Positions 48,888 through 56,550 of a stretch of 64,000 nucleotides of DNA are shown one piece after another (position 1 is the stretch's first letter; each line of letters begins with the position of its first letter). The position numbers and the translations under genes were made by a program. The stretch covers positions 1,054,001 through 1,118,000 of the forward strand of contig NZ_OZ244781.1 of assembly GCF_965219595.1 (NCBI RefSeq). Direction: 5' to 3'. Below the pieces are notes generated by a model. It searched no databases, was not told the DNA's origin, and worked only from the letters and a program-made list of their open reading frames with translations. Source of the DNA: Poriferisodalis sp022821985 (GTDB lineage Bacteria; Actinomycetota; Acidimicrobiia; Acidimicrobiales; Poriferisodalaceae).

Positions 48888-49553
48888 TCACGATGGGTAA
48901 TCCATCGGCACGTATGCGTAGGGAAGCGCCTCGCACTCGGCGTGCGGTGTCGTGATCCACTTCAAGCGATGTGCAGCGAAGGGACGAGTTGACGCCAGCA
49001 TGATCTCGCCGGCAACGACATTTCCCGTGACAACGAGTTCTTCGTTGATTGGATCATGACCACGCGCGTCCAACCAGAATCCCTCGGAGTCGCGATACAC
49101 ACGAGTCCTTCCCGGCATGATGTACTGATGCGAAACTGAATTCGGCAATTCTACGCCGGGTTGCATTTCCGAGTCTGTGCGGCCTGATTCTGCCTGCTGC
49201 CGTCCACTCAAATCAGGCCGAAATACTTGACTTATGTATCGTCCTTCGGCCGACTCGATCAACTCATGACCAACCTCGAACAACAACAGCAGTTGTGTAC
49301 CGTCTCTTGCATGCCCTACGATGCATCTCGATCCGATTTCAAGACGCACTTGTCGTGGAGCGTAAAGTGCTGAGTCTTCGTCAGATTCCGTATTCTCGAC
49401 GACTACAAAGAGACTCGGCGGCCCCTTCGACACTTCTCGCAACAGAACTGTACACGCGTTGCCAATCGCAATTGCAGCGACTATAGCAAGCACTGCGATA
49501 CTCAATAGTCGGGTGCTTGACCTATATCGTTGACTTCCAAGTGCCCATGACAA
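48888..49553 (-). CDS. Membrane-anchored protein of unknown function
   Basis: About 221 residues; unrecognised. One transmembrane segment near the N-terminus (LLSIAVLAIVAAIAIGNACTVLL) is followed by an extracytoplasmic domain with mostly beta-like alternation (SLFVVVENTESDEDS, VRLEIGSRCIVGHARDGTQLLLLFEVG). No ATG or GTG fits; a TTG at 49553, ten bases after the stop of the upstream gene, gives the best N-terminus. It is the third gene of a minus-strand cassette with 49564-50115 and 50167-50856. GC is clearly lower than in surrounding genes. Confidence 0.6.
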   Translation of the reverse strand: MSWALGSQRYRSSTRLLSIAVLAIVAAIAIGNACTVLLREVSKGPPSLFVVVENTESDEDSALYAPRQVRLEIGSRCIVGHARDGTQLLLLFEVGHELIESAEGRYISQVFRPDLSGRQQAESGRTDSEMQPGVELPNSVSHQYIMPGRTRVYRDSEGFWLDARGHDPINEELVVTGNVVAGEIMLASTRPFAAHRLKWITTPHAECEALPYAYVPMDYPS

Positions 49554-49563
49554 AATATGGACT

Positions 49564-50115
49564 TCACCGACTAAGCATCGAAACGTCGTATTCTGCTGTC
49601 GCTTTGCGAACCGTAATCGCTCCGTCCGCTCTGGCCCATCCTTCCAATTCGCGCTGAACTTGGACTCTGAGGGCCACAATGTCAGTCCCCGTGGGGGCAC
49701 CTGACTCATGAGGAACCTCCATGCTGTGCAACCGCACAGCTTCAGCGACCGGATTCGCGCAGTAGCCGGCAAGCGCTAGGTACAGCGCGCGCAGCAGCAA
49801 GCTTCGAGGCACTGGTTTGTTCGCAAGGTTCCGCACTGTCTCCCGTGAGAACCGAGAAGGACCAAGACCAGTTTCTCGAGTGTTGAAGCACGCTAGTTCG
49901 TCGGGTCCGCAAGAGACCTGCCCGTCGGAGCCGCAATTCTCTGGATGGTGGTTGGATGGACTAATCGGCACGTTGAGGGCGATTTGCTCGCCTATGGCAA
50001 AAGTTGTATCGAGCCAGTCGGCAACGTAGAGCGCTATTGGTCCTGAAATAAGCTGAATCCTGTGCGCCGTCCACAAGATCGATGGATTCGGGAACCCTTC
50101 TTCCACTATCGACAT
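49564..50115 (-). CDS. Hypothetical protein, middle gene of three-gene cassette
   Basis: 183 residues, unrecognised. It has hydrophobic stretches (RIQLISGPIALYVADWL and RSLLLRALYLALAGYCA), a Cys-containing loop (NCGSDGQVSCGPDELACF) and a charged C-terminal helix (VALRVQVQRELEGWARADG). No clear signal peptide or lipobox. The ATG at 50115 follows a weak GAAGG. Its stop is ten bases before the next gene's start, so expression is probably coupled. Lower GC than the core genome. Confidence 0.6.
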   Translation of the reverse strand: MSIVEEGFPNPSILWTAHRIQLISGPIALYVADWLDTTFAIGEQIALNVPISPSNHHPENCGSDGQVSCGPDELACFNTRETGLGPSRFSRETVRNLANKPVPRSLLLRALYLALAGYCANPVAEAVRLHSMEVPHESGAPTGTDIVALRVQVQRELEGWARADGAITVRKATAEYDVSMLSR

Positions 50116-50166
50116 TAGTAACGACCTTCAGAAATCAGGCTGAATCTACCGCCCCAATTTCACTCT

Positions 50167-50856
50167 CTAGACATCACAGTCGAACAAGTACCATTCGGTC
50201 TCGCGCAGAGGCAAACTGCGTATTTGCCCTGAGTGGAATCTCACTACTACATCATTACGAGCACGCCACATTTCCGCGTCAAGACTGTTACATACCGCTC
50301 TTGGGGCAGCTACCATGCGCTCAAAGTTACGGCTGCTAGAGACTTGATCCCATGCAGCCTGCCTGTCGGGAGACCACGGTTGTGCGATCCGAAGTGTTCC
50401 CGTCAATTGAACCCACCTGAAGTTGCCGAAGCACTCTGCCTGTACACGGCCAACGACCGCATCGTCGGGGAAAGTTGCGTACCAGATTCGAGTGCGCCGG
50501 TCGCAGGTTATATAACCTTGAGATGCTTGTAGCTGGCCATCTATCAACCCATGATTCGACAAGTATTCACGAACGAGGGTTTGGATGCCCTCATTGGACA
50601 AACCGAGATTTTGGCCTGACAGTATTGTGCGTGGTTCCTGGCCCTCAATATAGACTTCTACATAGCGGTATTCCGTCACTGTAGGTTGCATGCCGCCAGG
50701 CCTATCGGAGCCGATGGACTGTGCAGATGCCGGCGTCGGCAGCATTGTTGCCACAAGGGCAATCGCCGATAGTAAGAGGGCGGCTTGCTTGAGAGTCTGC
50801 CGACGGACTGCCGAACGCTTGTGGCCCGGTGGGCTACACTGACTATTCGGTTTCAT
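50167..50856 (-). CDS. Secreted protein of unknown function, first gene of three-gene cassette
   Basis: 229 residues with a Sec signal peptide (Arg/Lys-rich start, LLLSAIALVATMLPTPASA, cleavage near residue 45). The mature part is about 185 residues with four or more cysteines (YITCDRRTRIWYATF, RVQAECFGNFRWVQLTG, RAVCNSLDAEMWRARNDVV). I do not recognise the fold. The ATG at 50856 follows AGAGGTAG at a good distance. The upstream 200 bp to the IS element is AT-rich and may hold the promoter. The two following genes are on the same strand. Confidence 0.65.
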   Translation of the reverse strand: MKPNSQCSPPGHKRSAVRRQTLKQAALLLSAIALVATMLPTPASAQSIGSDRPGGMQPTVTEYRYVEVYIEGQEPRTILSGQNLGLSNEGIQTLVREYLSNHGLIDGQLQASQGYITCDRRTRIWYATFPDDAVVGRVQAECFGNFRWVQLTGTLRIAQPWSPDRQAAWDQVSSSRNFERMVAAPRAVCNSLDAEMWRARNDVVVRFHSGQIRSLPLRETEWYLFDCDV

Positions 50857-51059
50857 ATTTGCTACCTCTCACGTTAGGTCGTCGAATATGGCGAATACGG
50901 CATAGAACTTCGAATGATTCCGGTTGCTCTTTTGCACCCTATGCCGGGTACTAGCGCCGCGTCAAGTGCAATATTCCTGCCCATATTTTGATTCGAATTC
51001 ATATTCAATTCGTAGCAGCAGACCCGTGTTTGGCGAGGCCGTCAAACGCTCTGGCTTTT

Positions 51060-52411
51060 GGAGCCTTCGCGTTTTTTTGGGATGGGGCTGCTGGGCTCGG
51101 TGGGGTCAGGCTATGTGGTGAGGATGCCGCGGGCTTCGAAGTTGGCGTGGTTGGTGAAGCCGTGGGCTTTGCGGCGCAGGACTTGGAGCAGGTTGTTGGT
51201 GCCTTCGATGGGGCCGTTGCTGGGCCGCCCGGCGCGGTGCCAGCCGAGGATCTGTTCGTGCCAGGCCAGGAACGTGTCGACGATGCCGCTGAACTCGGGG
51301 ATCTGGCCGGTGCCGTAGATGTCGGCGAACCGGTCGAGCGCTTCGAGGGCGCCTTTGCGGTCTTTGGCGAGGTAGAGGTTGTGCAGCTCGCCGAGCGCGT
51401 CCCAGGCGGCTTTGAGCCGAGGGTGGGCGGCGAACAGGCCGTCGAGGCGTTCCCGCTCGGCGGCGTCGAGGGTGTCGGGTCTGCGCATGAGCAGGAACCG
51501 TGCCCGGAACACGTCGGGGTCGAAGCGGGGCTTGGCGCCTTCGGGGCGGCGCTGGACGTCTCGGCGCACCGCGGTCAGCCCGGCTGCGAACCATCTGATG
51601 ACGTGGAACCGGTCCAGCACGTGGCGGGCGTGGCCCAGCCGGGCGTCGATGGCTGCCTTGTATGCCTTCGAGCCGTCGGACACGACGACCTTGACGCCGC
51701 GGCACCACTTGTGGCCCTGGGCGGCCAGGAACGCCGTCAGGGCTGCCTGGCTGCGGTGGGGCACCATGGCGAGCACCTCGCCGGTGTCGCCGTTGACCAG
51801 CACCGTCACGTAGCGGTGCCGACGGCGGATCGAGGTCTCATCGACCAGCAGCAGCCGGCACCTGCGCCGACGGCGATGCTCGCCGACCAGCCCCGCCCAG
51901 GCGACCACCAGCGCGTTCACCAGGCCCCAGCCCAGCCGGTGCCGGCGGGCCGCCGCGTTGACCGTCATCGCCTGGGCGTCCTGGACCACACGGCGTGCCA
52001 GCCGGGCCGTGAGACGGCCCTCGAACGCCGGGTGGTCCTCACAGAATCGACGGCCGCACGGCTCGCAGACCATGCGCCGCCGCTCCCAGATCAGCGTCAC
52101 CGGCCGGCCCGACACCTCCAGGTCGCGCACCTTGTTGTCGCGGCGGTCATGGGTCCGCCCGCTCGGCGCCGAACAGTGCGGGCACTTCGGGCGCACCACC
52201 GTCGAGGCGACCCGCACCACCAGCCGCTCCGGCAGATCGGCAAGCACTCCCAGCACCCGCACCTGCGGCAGCCACAGCCGCACCGACATAACATCTCTCG
52301 CCATCGAGGCCCTCCAGGGTTCGGCGTCTCACGAACACCGATCCCAGCAGGGCCTCGACCCCTACCCAAGGACCCTCAACCCACCGTCATCCCAAAAAAA
52401 CGCGAAGAGCC
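51060..52411 (-). mobile_element. ISL3-family insertion sequence, copy 1
   Basis: About 1.35 kb with terminal inverted repeats that share 20 consecutive bases, CTTCGCGTTTTTTTGGGATG, at 51065-51084 and its complement at 52388-52407. The outermost bases differ between the ends (GGAGC at the left, GGCTC-type at the right), so the left end may be altered. No matching target duplication flanks it. Its right end faces the left end of a second ISL3 element, 9 bp away. Confidence 0.85.
51111..52304 (-). CDS. ISL3-family transposase
   Basis: 397 residues. The N-terminal zinc finger has CPHCSAPSGRTHDR and CEPCGRRFCEDH. The helix-turn-helix is followed by the DDE domain: LLLVDETSIRRRHRYVTVLV (first Asp), VVVSDGSKAYKAAID (second Asp) and the C-terminal HRAGRPSNGPIEGTNNLLQ (catalytic Glu) with RRKAHGFTNHANFEAR. 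Full length and intact. An internal ATG six codons in is an alternative start. Confidence 0.95.
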   Translation of the reverse strand: MARDVMSVRLWLPQVRVLGVLADLPERLVVRVASTVVRPKCPHCSAPSGRTHDRRDNKVRDLEVSGRPVTLIWERRRMVCEPCGRRFCEDHPAFEGRLTARLARRVVQDAQAMTVNAAARRHRLGWGLVNALVVAWAGLVGEHRRRRRCRLLLVDETSIRRRHRYVTVLVNGDTGEVLAMVPHRSQAALTAFLAAQGHKWCRGVKVVVSDGSKAYKAAIDARLGHARHVLDRFHVIRWFAAGLTAVRRDVQRRPEGAKPRFDPDVFRARFLLMRRPDTLDAAERERLDGLFAAHPRLKAAWDALGELHNLYLAKDRKGALEALDRFADIYGTGQIPEFSGIVDTFLAWHEQILGWHRAGRPSNGPIEGTNNLLQVLRRKAHGFTNHANFEARGILTT

Positions 52412-52412
52412 A

Positions 52413-52420
52413 AGAAATCG
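52413..52420. repeat. Target-site duplication, left copy
   Basis: AGAAATCG directly before the left terminal repeat of the second ISL3 element. It is identical to the eight bases just after its right end at 53834-53841. Eight bases is the duplication size typical of ISL3. Confidence 0.9.
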
Positions 52421-53833
52421 GGCTCTTCGTGTTTTAGCGTGGAGTCAGCGTGTCGAGCAGGGTCCAGTCGGGCTTGCCTGCATACAGCAGGACTCGTGTG
52501 CGGTAGTGGTCGAAGTTGGTGATCCCGAACGACACCCGCTTGATCAGCTTGGCGAGGTTGTTCGCTGCTTCGGTCGGCCCGTTGGTCACACGCGACCGGT
52601 GCCAGTTCGTGATCTGGGTGCGCCAGGTGGCCAGGGTGCGGCCGAGCTTGTTCAGCTCCGCCGAGAACGTGTCGTCTTGGAGGTCGCGGGCGAGCTCGTC
52701 GAGCGTCTCGGCGGCGACGCTGCGTTTTGGGATCCGGTAGACGCCGCGCAGGGTCTCCTTCGCGTGCCACGCGTCGCGCACCTCGCCGCGGGGGTCGCCG
52801 GCTGCGAGCAGGCCCCGCAGCTTGGCTCGTCCGCGGTCGGTGACTCGCTCGGACGCTTTGAGCAGCAGTCTGCGTATCCGGTAGAGGGGGTCGTGTTTGG
52901 TGCCTCGCCCGCCGGTGGTCTCGTTCTGAACCCGGCGGCGCACGTCGTCGATAGCCGAGTTGGCGAGCTTGATCACGTGGAACGGGTCAGCGACCTGGCG
53001 GGCGTGCGCCAAAGCGTCGGTGAACGTCTTGCGATAGGGACCCGACAGGTCCATCACGCCCCAGCGGATCTGCTTGCGCCATAGCGACGATCTCGCTCGG
53101 ATCCATGCGGTGGCCCCGTCGGCGCTGCGACCAGCGACTATGTCGAGCAGCCTGCCGCGGCGGGTGTCCACGATCGTGGTGCCCCAGTGCTTTTCTCGGT
53201 ACCGGCCGCGGCGGAACATCAAAATCTCGTCCAGGCCCAAAGCGGTTACCCCGTCGAGGCGTGCCGAGTCGGCATCGAGCAGCGCCGATCCCCACCGGTG
53301 CACTGCCCGCATCACCGTGTGCCATCCCGCACCCAGCTCGGCGGCGATCTCGCTGACCGCCCGACCGGCACCCGCGCGGCGGGTCGCGTGACGCGCTGCC
53401 CGGCTGGTCATCCGCGCCCTGGGCGGCGCGACTGCGGGGTCCTGGTCGGTGAACGTGCCTACCGCGCACGACCCGTCGGGGCAGCGCCAGCGGCGCTTGC
53501 GCCACCCCAGCCGCACCGGCCGCCCGAACGCCGGCAGATCAGCCAGCCTCACCGTGCTCGCGCTGTGCGCCCACACCGGCCCCCCGCAGCCGACACAGCA
53601 CGGCCGCCCCGCCAGCTCGACCCCGATCTCGAGCGGACCGCCGTCGCGGTCCCTCACACCGGTCACCGTCACGCCGGCGCCCAAGCCGACAACCACATGC
53701 AACGCGCGAATAGCGTCAACCCTCACAGGGATCCTCCAGAACTCGGGGCTACGAACACCTCCGATTCTGGGGGATCCCTCCCAATCAGGCCGTGACCCTC
53801 ACACAGCTACTCCACGCGCAAACGCGAAGCGCC
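52421..53833 (-). mobile_element. ISL3-family insertion sequence, copy 2, with intact target duplication
   Basis: 1413 bp bounded by 24-bp imperfect terminal repeats, GGCTCTTCGTGTTTTAGCGT... at the left and GGCGCTTCGCGTTTGCGCGT... at the right (20 of 24 matching). It is flanked on both sides by AGAAATCG. It encodes one complete transposase. The intact duplication suggests a fairly recent single insertion. The insertion point lies within the residual 5' end of a Phd/YefM-like gene. Confidence 0.93.
52434..53726 (-). CDS. ISL3-family transposase (different subgroup from copy 1)
   Basis: 430 residues with an N-terminal Cys motif (RPCCVGCGGPVWAH, RWRCPDGSC), a helix-turn-helix (RAVSEIAAELGAGWHTVMRAV), and the DDE domain: ALGLDEILMFRRGRYREKHW, VMDLSGPYRKTF and the final TNGPTEAANNLAKLIKR with FGITNFDHYRTRVLLY. 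It starts with GTG after GGAGGATCC. The sequence differs throughout from the other ISL3 transposase, so these are two elements and not a duplication. Confidence 0.95.
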   Translation of the reverse strand: MRVDAIRALHVVVGLGAGVTVTGVRDRDGGPLEIGVELAGRPCCVGCGGPVWAHSASTVRLADLPAFGRPVRLGWRKRRWRCPDGSCAVGTFTDQDPAVAPPRARMTSRAARHATRRAGAGRAVSEIAAELGAGWHTVMRAVHRWGSALLDADSARLDGVTALGLDEILMFRRGRYREKHWGTTIVDTRRGRLLDIVAGRSADGATAWIRARSSLWRKQIRWGVMDLSGPYRKTFTDALAHARQVADPFHVIKLANSAIDDVRRRVQNETTGGRGTKHDPLYRIRRLLLKASERVTDRGRAKLRGLLAAGDPRGEVRDAWHAKETLRGVYRIPKRSVAAETLDELARDLQDDTFSAELNKLGRTLATWRTQITNWHRSRVTNGPTEAANNLAKLIKRVSFGITNFDHYRTRVLLYAGKPDWTLLDTLTPR

Positions 53834-53841
53834 AGAAATCG
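53834..53841. repeat. Target-site duplication, right copy
   Basis: AGAAATCG, identical to 52413-52420, immediately after the right terminal repeat of ISL3 copy 2. It is part of the interrupted antitoxin reading frame. Confidence 0.9.
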
Positions 53842-53918
53842 GCTCGCCGGACCTGCTGGTTTCGGTGATCACCTCAGCCAGACGATTCCGTGCATCGCTG
53901 AATGCGATTTCGGTCATG
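53834..53918 (-). pseudogene. 5' fragment of a Phd/YefM-type antitoxin gene cut by IS insertion
   Basis: From ATG 53918 the minus strand reads MTEIAFSDARNRLAEVITET followed by SRSGEPI, the conserved N-terminus of Phd/YefM antitoxins that bind DNA and neutralise a toxin. The reading frame then runs into the insertion sequences. Directly after GEPI the pre-insertion sequence enters the right terminal repeat of ISL3 copy 1, so the rest of the antitoxin and the toxin are gone or lie elsewhere. I see no toxin gene in the window. Confidence 0.7.
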
Positions 53919-53932
53919 TACGAATTGTACAA
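53918..53932. promoter_or_regulatory. TGTACA-type palindrome at the antitoxin start
   Basis: TGTAC (53918-53922) and TGTACA (53927-53932) form an imperfect palindrome overlapping and preceding the antitoxin ATG. TGTACA is the core of the autoregulatory operator described for the E. coli yefM-yoeB locus. This supports both the antitoxin assignment and autoregulation. Confidence 0.5.
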
Positions 53933-53975
53933 TCACAGCACCCTGCGGGGGGGGTTGCCCGTGGCTGGGTTGCTA

Positions 53976-54128
53976 CAGGCCAGGGGCCGGTAGCTGCTTC
54001 TAGCGCGGGTACCAAGGCCTCGTCGGCGGGCAGCTGATCGGCTGCCCCGAGCTCGGGCGATAGCCGGCAGACGGGACCGGGCCCCGGGACTTCGCTGCGC
54101 AACAGGCTGAACGCGGTCGCTGTTCTTG
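53976..54128 (-). pseudogene. Degenerate copy of the hutH 3' end
   Basis: The minus strand reads SLLRSEVPGPGPVCRLSPEL followed by GAADQLPADEALVPALEAATGP, matching the last about 50 residues of the HutH encoded at 58055-59584 (RSEVPGPGPDRWLSPELAAA and so on). A one-base loss just before the stop position shifts the frame. At DNA level the two copies look about four-fifths identical, and they lie in the same orientation about 4 kb apart. The rest of 53842-54208 holds nothing I can recognise. Confidence 0.85.
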
Positions 54129-54208
54129 CTGGGAGCGGCCGTCACTCATTCGTTTGCCGGGATGCGACAGCGCCCGAGCAAGGTTGACTGCACCGCCTGC
54201 ACCGTTCA

Positions 54209-55072
54209 CTATGTAAGCGATTGGAGAAACTGAATTGCAACTCTCGTTGAACCATGAACTGCAGTCACTGTATCTCCGTTTGAATACTCAACTCGAATCT
54301 CAATGCGATCAAGAGGCGCTTTGACCATTGTGCCCATCTCAAGCGTTGAGAGAAATTCCGCCGCGGCCTCGGGTATTGGAAACTCGGAGCTCGCGCCAGC
54401 AAGAGGCAGTACCACAATTCGATCAATTCTTCTCAACAATGATTCGGACAGCTCAGAAACAAATGCCTTAACTGTTGATTTGGTCGGCGTCAGCAAGGCA
54501 TCGTCAACCCTGCGTCTTTCACTTAATGGGAGATTCTCCCATTCCGCCAGCTTCTGTTCAAATGCAGTGAGTGAGGTATTTTCATCGGACGATGCATCGA
54601 TGCCAACCACGGCAAAGGCATCAAGGACTTCTGAGTACGGCAGGTAGAGCACGGCAAATCCGTGAGAGCGAAGCTGAGTTAAGGCGCCATCAGTAAATTC
54701 TCCCGCTACAATTGCACCCAAGAAGGGATGCGTATTGGCGTAGCGTGCTGCGACGGGCAGCACCGCTCCTTGGATCTCCTGCGCCTTGTTTCGAGAGTGT
54801 TTAGTATAGCGACGCCATGCTGCCTCGATAAAAGCGAGTGGCTCACCGACATTTATGTCAGATCCGCCTCGCTCCATCACGTAATCTAGGTCGTGACTAT
54901 TGCCAAATTCATCGATCCAAACTACCTTAACGCCCCGACGCGTGCCTCGCGGGCCCTTCGAATCAAGATAGAGAACATGTTCGTCGGCTACTTGCGAGAG
55001 GACTCTCTTTACGGCACCCTCAAGAACGTTACCGATTACTTGACCCCAGGTGTGCGCAGGTGATCGAGCCAA
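54209..55072 (-). CDS. Probable restriction endonuclease paired with the upstream methyltransferase
   Basis: 287 residues, beginning 4 bp after the stop of a DNA methyltransferase on the same strand. The N-terminal half contains VWIDEFGNSHDLDYVMERGG, then PLAFIEAAWRRYTKHSRNKA and QEIQGAVLPVAARY, which has acidic and basic residues at nuclease-like spacing. I cannot name the family, and the usual PD-(D/E)xK triad is not clear-cut. Function is inferred mainly from operon partner and size. GC is well below the window average, as in its partner, so the pair looks acquired. Confidence 0.65.
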   Translation of the reverse strand: MARSPAHTWGQVIGNVLEGAVKRVLSQVADEHVLYLDSKGPRGTRRGVKVVWIDEFGNSHDLDYVMERGGSDINVGEPLAFIEAAWRRYTKHSRNKAQEIQGAVLPVAARYANTHPFLGAIVAGEFTDGALTQLRSHGFAVLYLPYSEVLDAFAVVGIDASSDENTSLTAFEQKLAEWENLPLSERRRVDDALLTPTKSTVKAFVSELSESLLRRIDRIVVLPLAGASSEFPIPEAAAEFLSTLEMGTMVKAPLDRIEIRVEYSNGDTVTAVHGSTRVAIQFLQSLT

Positions 55073-55076
55073 TGTT

Positions 55077-56345
55077 CTATCTCAGCCACAGGTGGCCCTC
55101 ATGAAGGGGCACTCGATGTTTGCGATTCTTCCATTTGATATTTCGATCGCGAACTTTCTCAAAAGAGAACGTATCGAAACCAGTTGAGATGGCGAGACGT
55201 CCGAGCCAGTTTTCGACCGGCACATGTACGCCGTAAGGGGCACTATCTCCGATCACGAGACAGGCCCGGCGTCCAGGAACCAGAGATTCTCGAATTGCCT
55301 GTAGCGCTAGCGCCATGCCGTGGAAGTAGCCAACGATCATCAGGTGATAGGCCTTCCGCCCACCTCGACTCATGCGTACGTGAGCGAGCTCGGCGTAAAC
55401 TTCCGTCAGTTCTTCTCTGATGCACTCGAGTTGTACGGAGGCTAGCGCCGCTTCACCATCGTATCCTGTCATGTGCTGCGTGCAACTGTGAAGAAGGACA
55501 TCGCGTAGAGGATGCAAGTCAGCCCATGTTTCGACTTCGCCTAAGAACGTGAGCTCAAGCCGAGTAGCATCCGCATAATCGAAATTGTTGGCATATGGCG
55601 GTGACGTGAGAACAAGATCGCATTCGGGCAGGTCAGATGAGAGTGCTCGGACATCGTCCTCAATCACTTGTGCGGATGGTGGGTTGAGATTAAACGATTG
55701 GTACGTGGCCATGTCATTGGCCATTGTTTCGCATTGGATCTTATAGGCCTCAATGGGAGCGCTTACTTTGGATTTGGACTTGTTTGGAAGCACGTACTGC
55801 CATTGGGCAGTTCCTACGTGGGATGCAGGTCGAAGCACCGCCATGAGCGCGAGCCACAGCAGCGCGCGCACATTCGCCGAGGCATGGGACTGCTCCACTG
55901 CAGATTGAAGTGTCCGAAGTGATCCGAGGTTCCCGGCGGAATAGCACTTCTGGAGGAGAGCTGGCTCGCACTCGAAGCTTGGCGCATCGGCTAGAGATTC
56001 GCGTGCCCGGGTGATTACTTCACGAGACGAAGCTTGGAATTCTTGAATCGACGCGGGCCAGCACAATTTAGACCGCGCGATGGACGCAACAAACGGATGG
56101 CTCTCGATTCCGATTGATGTGCAGCCTGCCGTTTGAGCGGCCAGCAGTGTCGTGCCGGACCCGACGAATGGATCAAGGACTCGCCCTTCGCCACCGAGTT
56201 CGGCATGAATTATGCTCTCAGCCCATTGTGCCGAATAGCCGGCTGAATATCGAAACCAGCGATGAACTGGTAGCTTCATGTTCTTCACGAAGTTGGTCGT
56301 TGACCAGGTGCCGGGTTGTCCGTCGAGCAGTTCGAGTTGTCCCAC
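55077..56345 (-). CDS. DNA methyltransferase (N4-cytosine/N6-adenine type)
   Basis: About 422 residues. The AdoMet motif VLDPFVGSGTTLLAAQTAG is near residue 60 and the catalytic CDLVLTSPPYANNFDYADA near residue 245, separated by a long region that may recognise DNA. The C-terminus has KAYHLMIVGYFHGMAL and RRACLVIGDSAPYGVHVPV. The GTG at 56345 follows GGAG at 7 bases and gives GQLELLDGQPGTWSTTNFVK; the frame stays open to 56399. Together with 54209-55072 it forms a second modification system, unrelated in layout to the one at 45968. Confidence 0.88.
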   Translation of the reverse strand: MGQLELLDGQPGTWSTTNFVKNMKLPVHRWFRYSAGYSAQWAESIIHAELGGEGRVLDPFVGSGTTLLAAQTAGCTSIGIESHPFVASIARSKLCWPASIQEFQASSREVITRARESLADAPSFECEPALLQKCYSAGNLGSLRTLQSAVEQSHASANVRALLWLALMAVLRPASHVGTAQWQYVLPNKSKSKVSAPIEAYKIQCETMANDMATYQSFNLNPPSAQVIEDDVRALSSDLPECDLVLTSPPYANNFDYADATRLELTFLGEVETWADLHPLRDVLLHSCTQHMTGYDGEAALASVQLECIREELTEVYAELAHVRMSRGGRKAYHLMIVGYFHGMALALQAIRESLVPGRRACLVIGDSAPYGVHVPVENWLGRLAISTGFDTFSFEKVRDRNIKWKNRKHRVPLHEGHLWLR

Positions 56346-56550
56346 TGTCCGCTCCGGTCTAGTACTGGTAGCCAGTGCCTTGTCGGCGCACCGTAGCAAG
56401 CACCCGTGACAGGGGCCGCCTTATTTTCGCACGCCCTCGTGGGGAGGCGTCTGGAAGCGCGAGACCGATGCTGGCCTTGCGCGAGGTCGGTTGCCGACGC
56501 GCGCAAGCCTGTATGAGCATGATGTAGTCGGCCCGCTGATGGCGGCCTAG

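Noticed and set aside
50988..53084. Plus-strand frame of 698 codons across both IS elements
   Set aside because: It runs antisense through two intact transposases and their terminal repeats; no known domain.
56359..56522. Short minus-strand frame upstream of the second methyltransferase, possible controller protein
   Set aside because: 53 residues without helix-turn-helix pattern; overlaps the promoter region.
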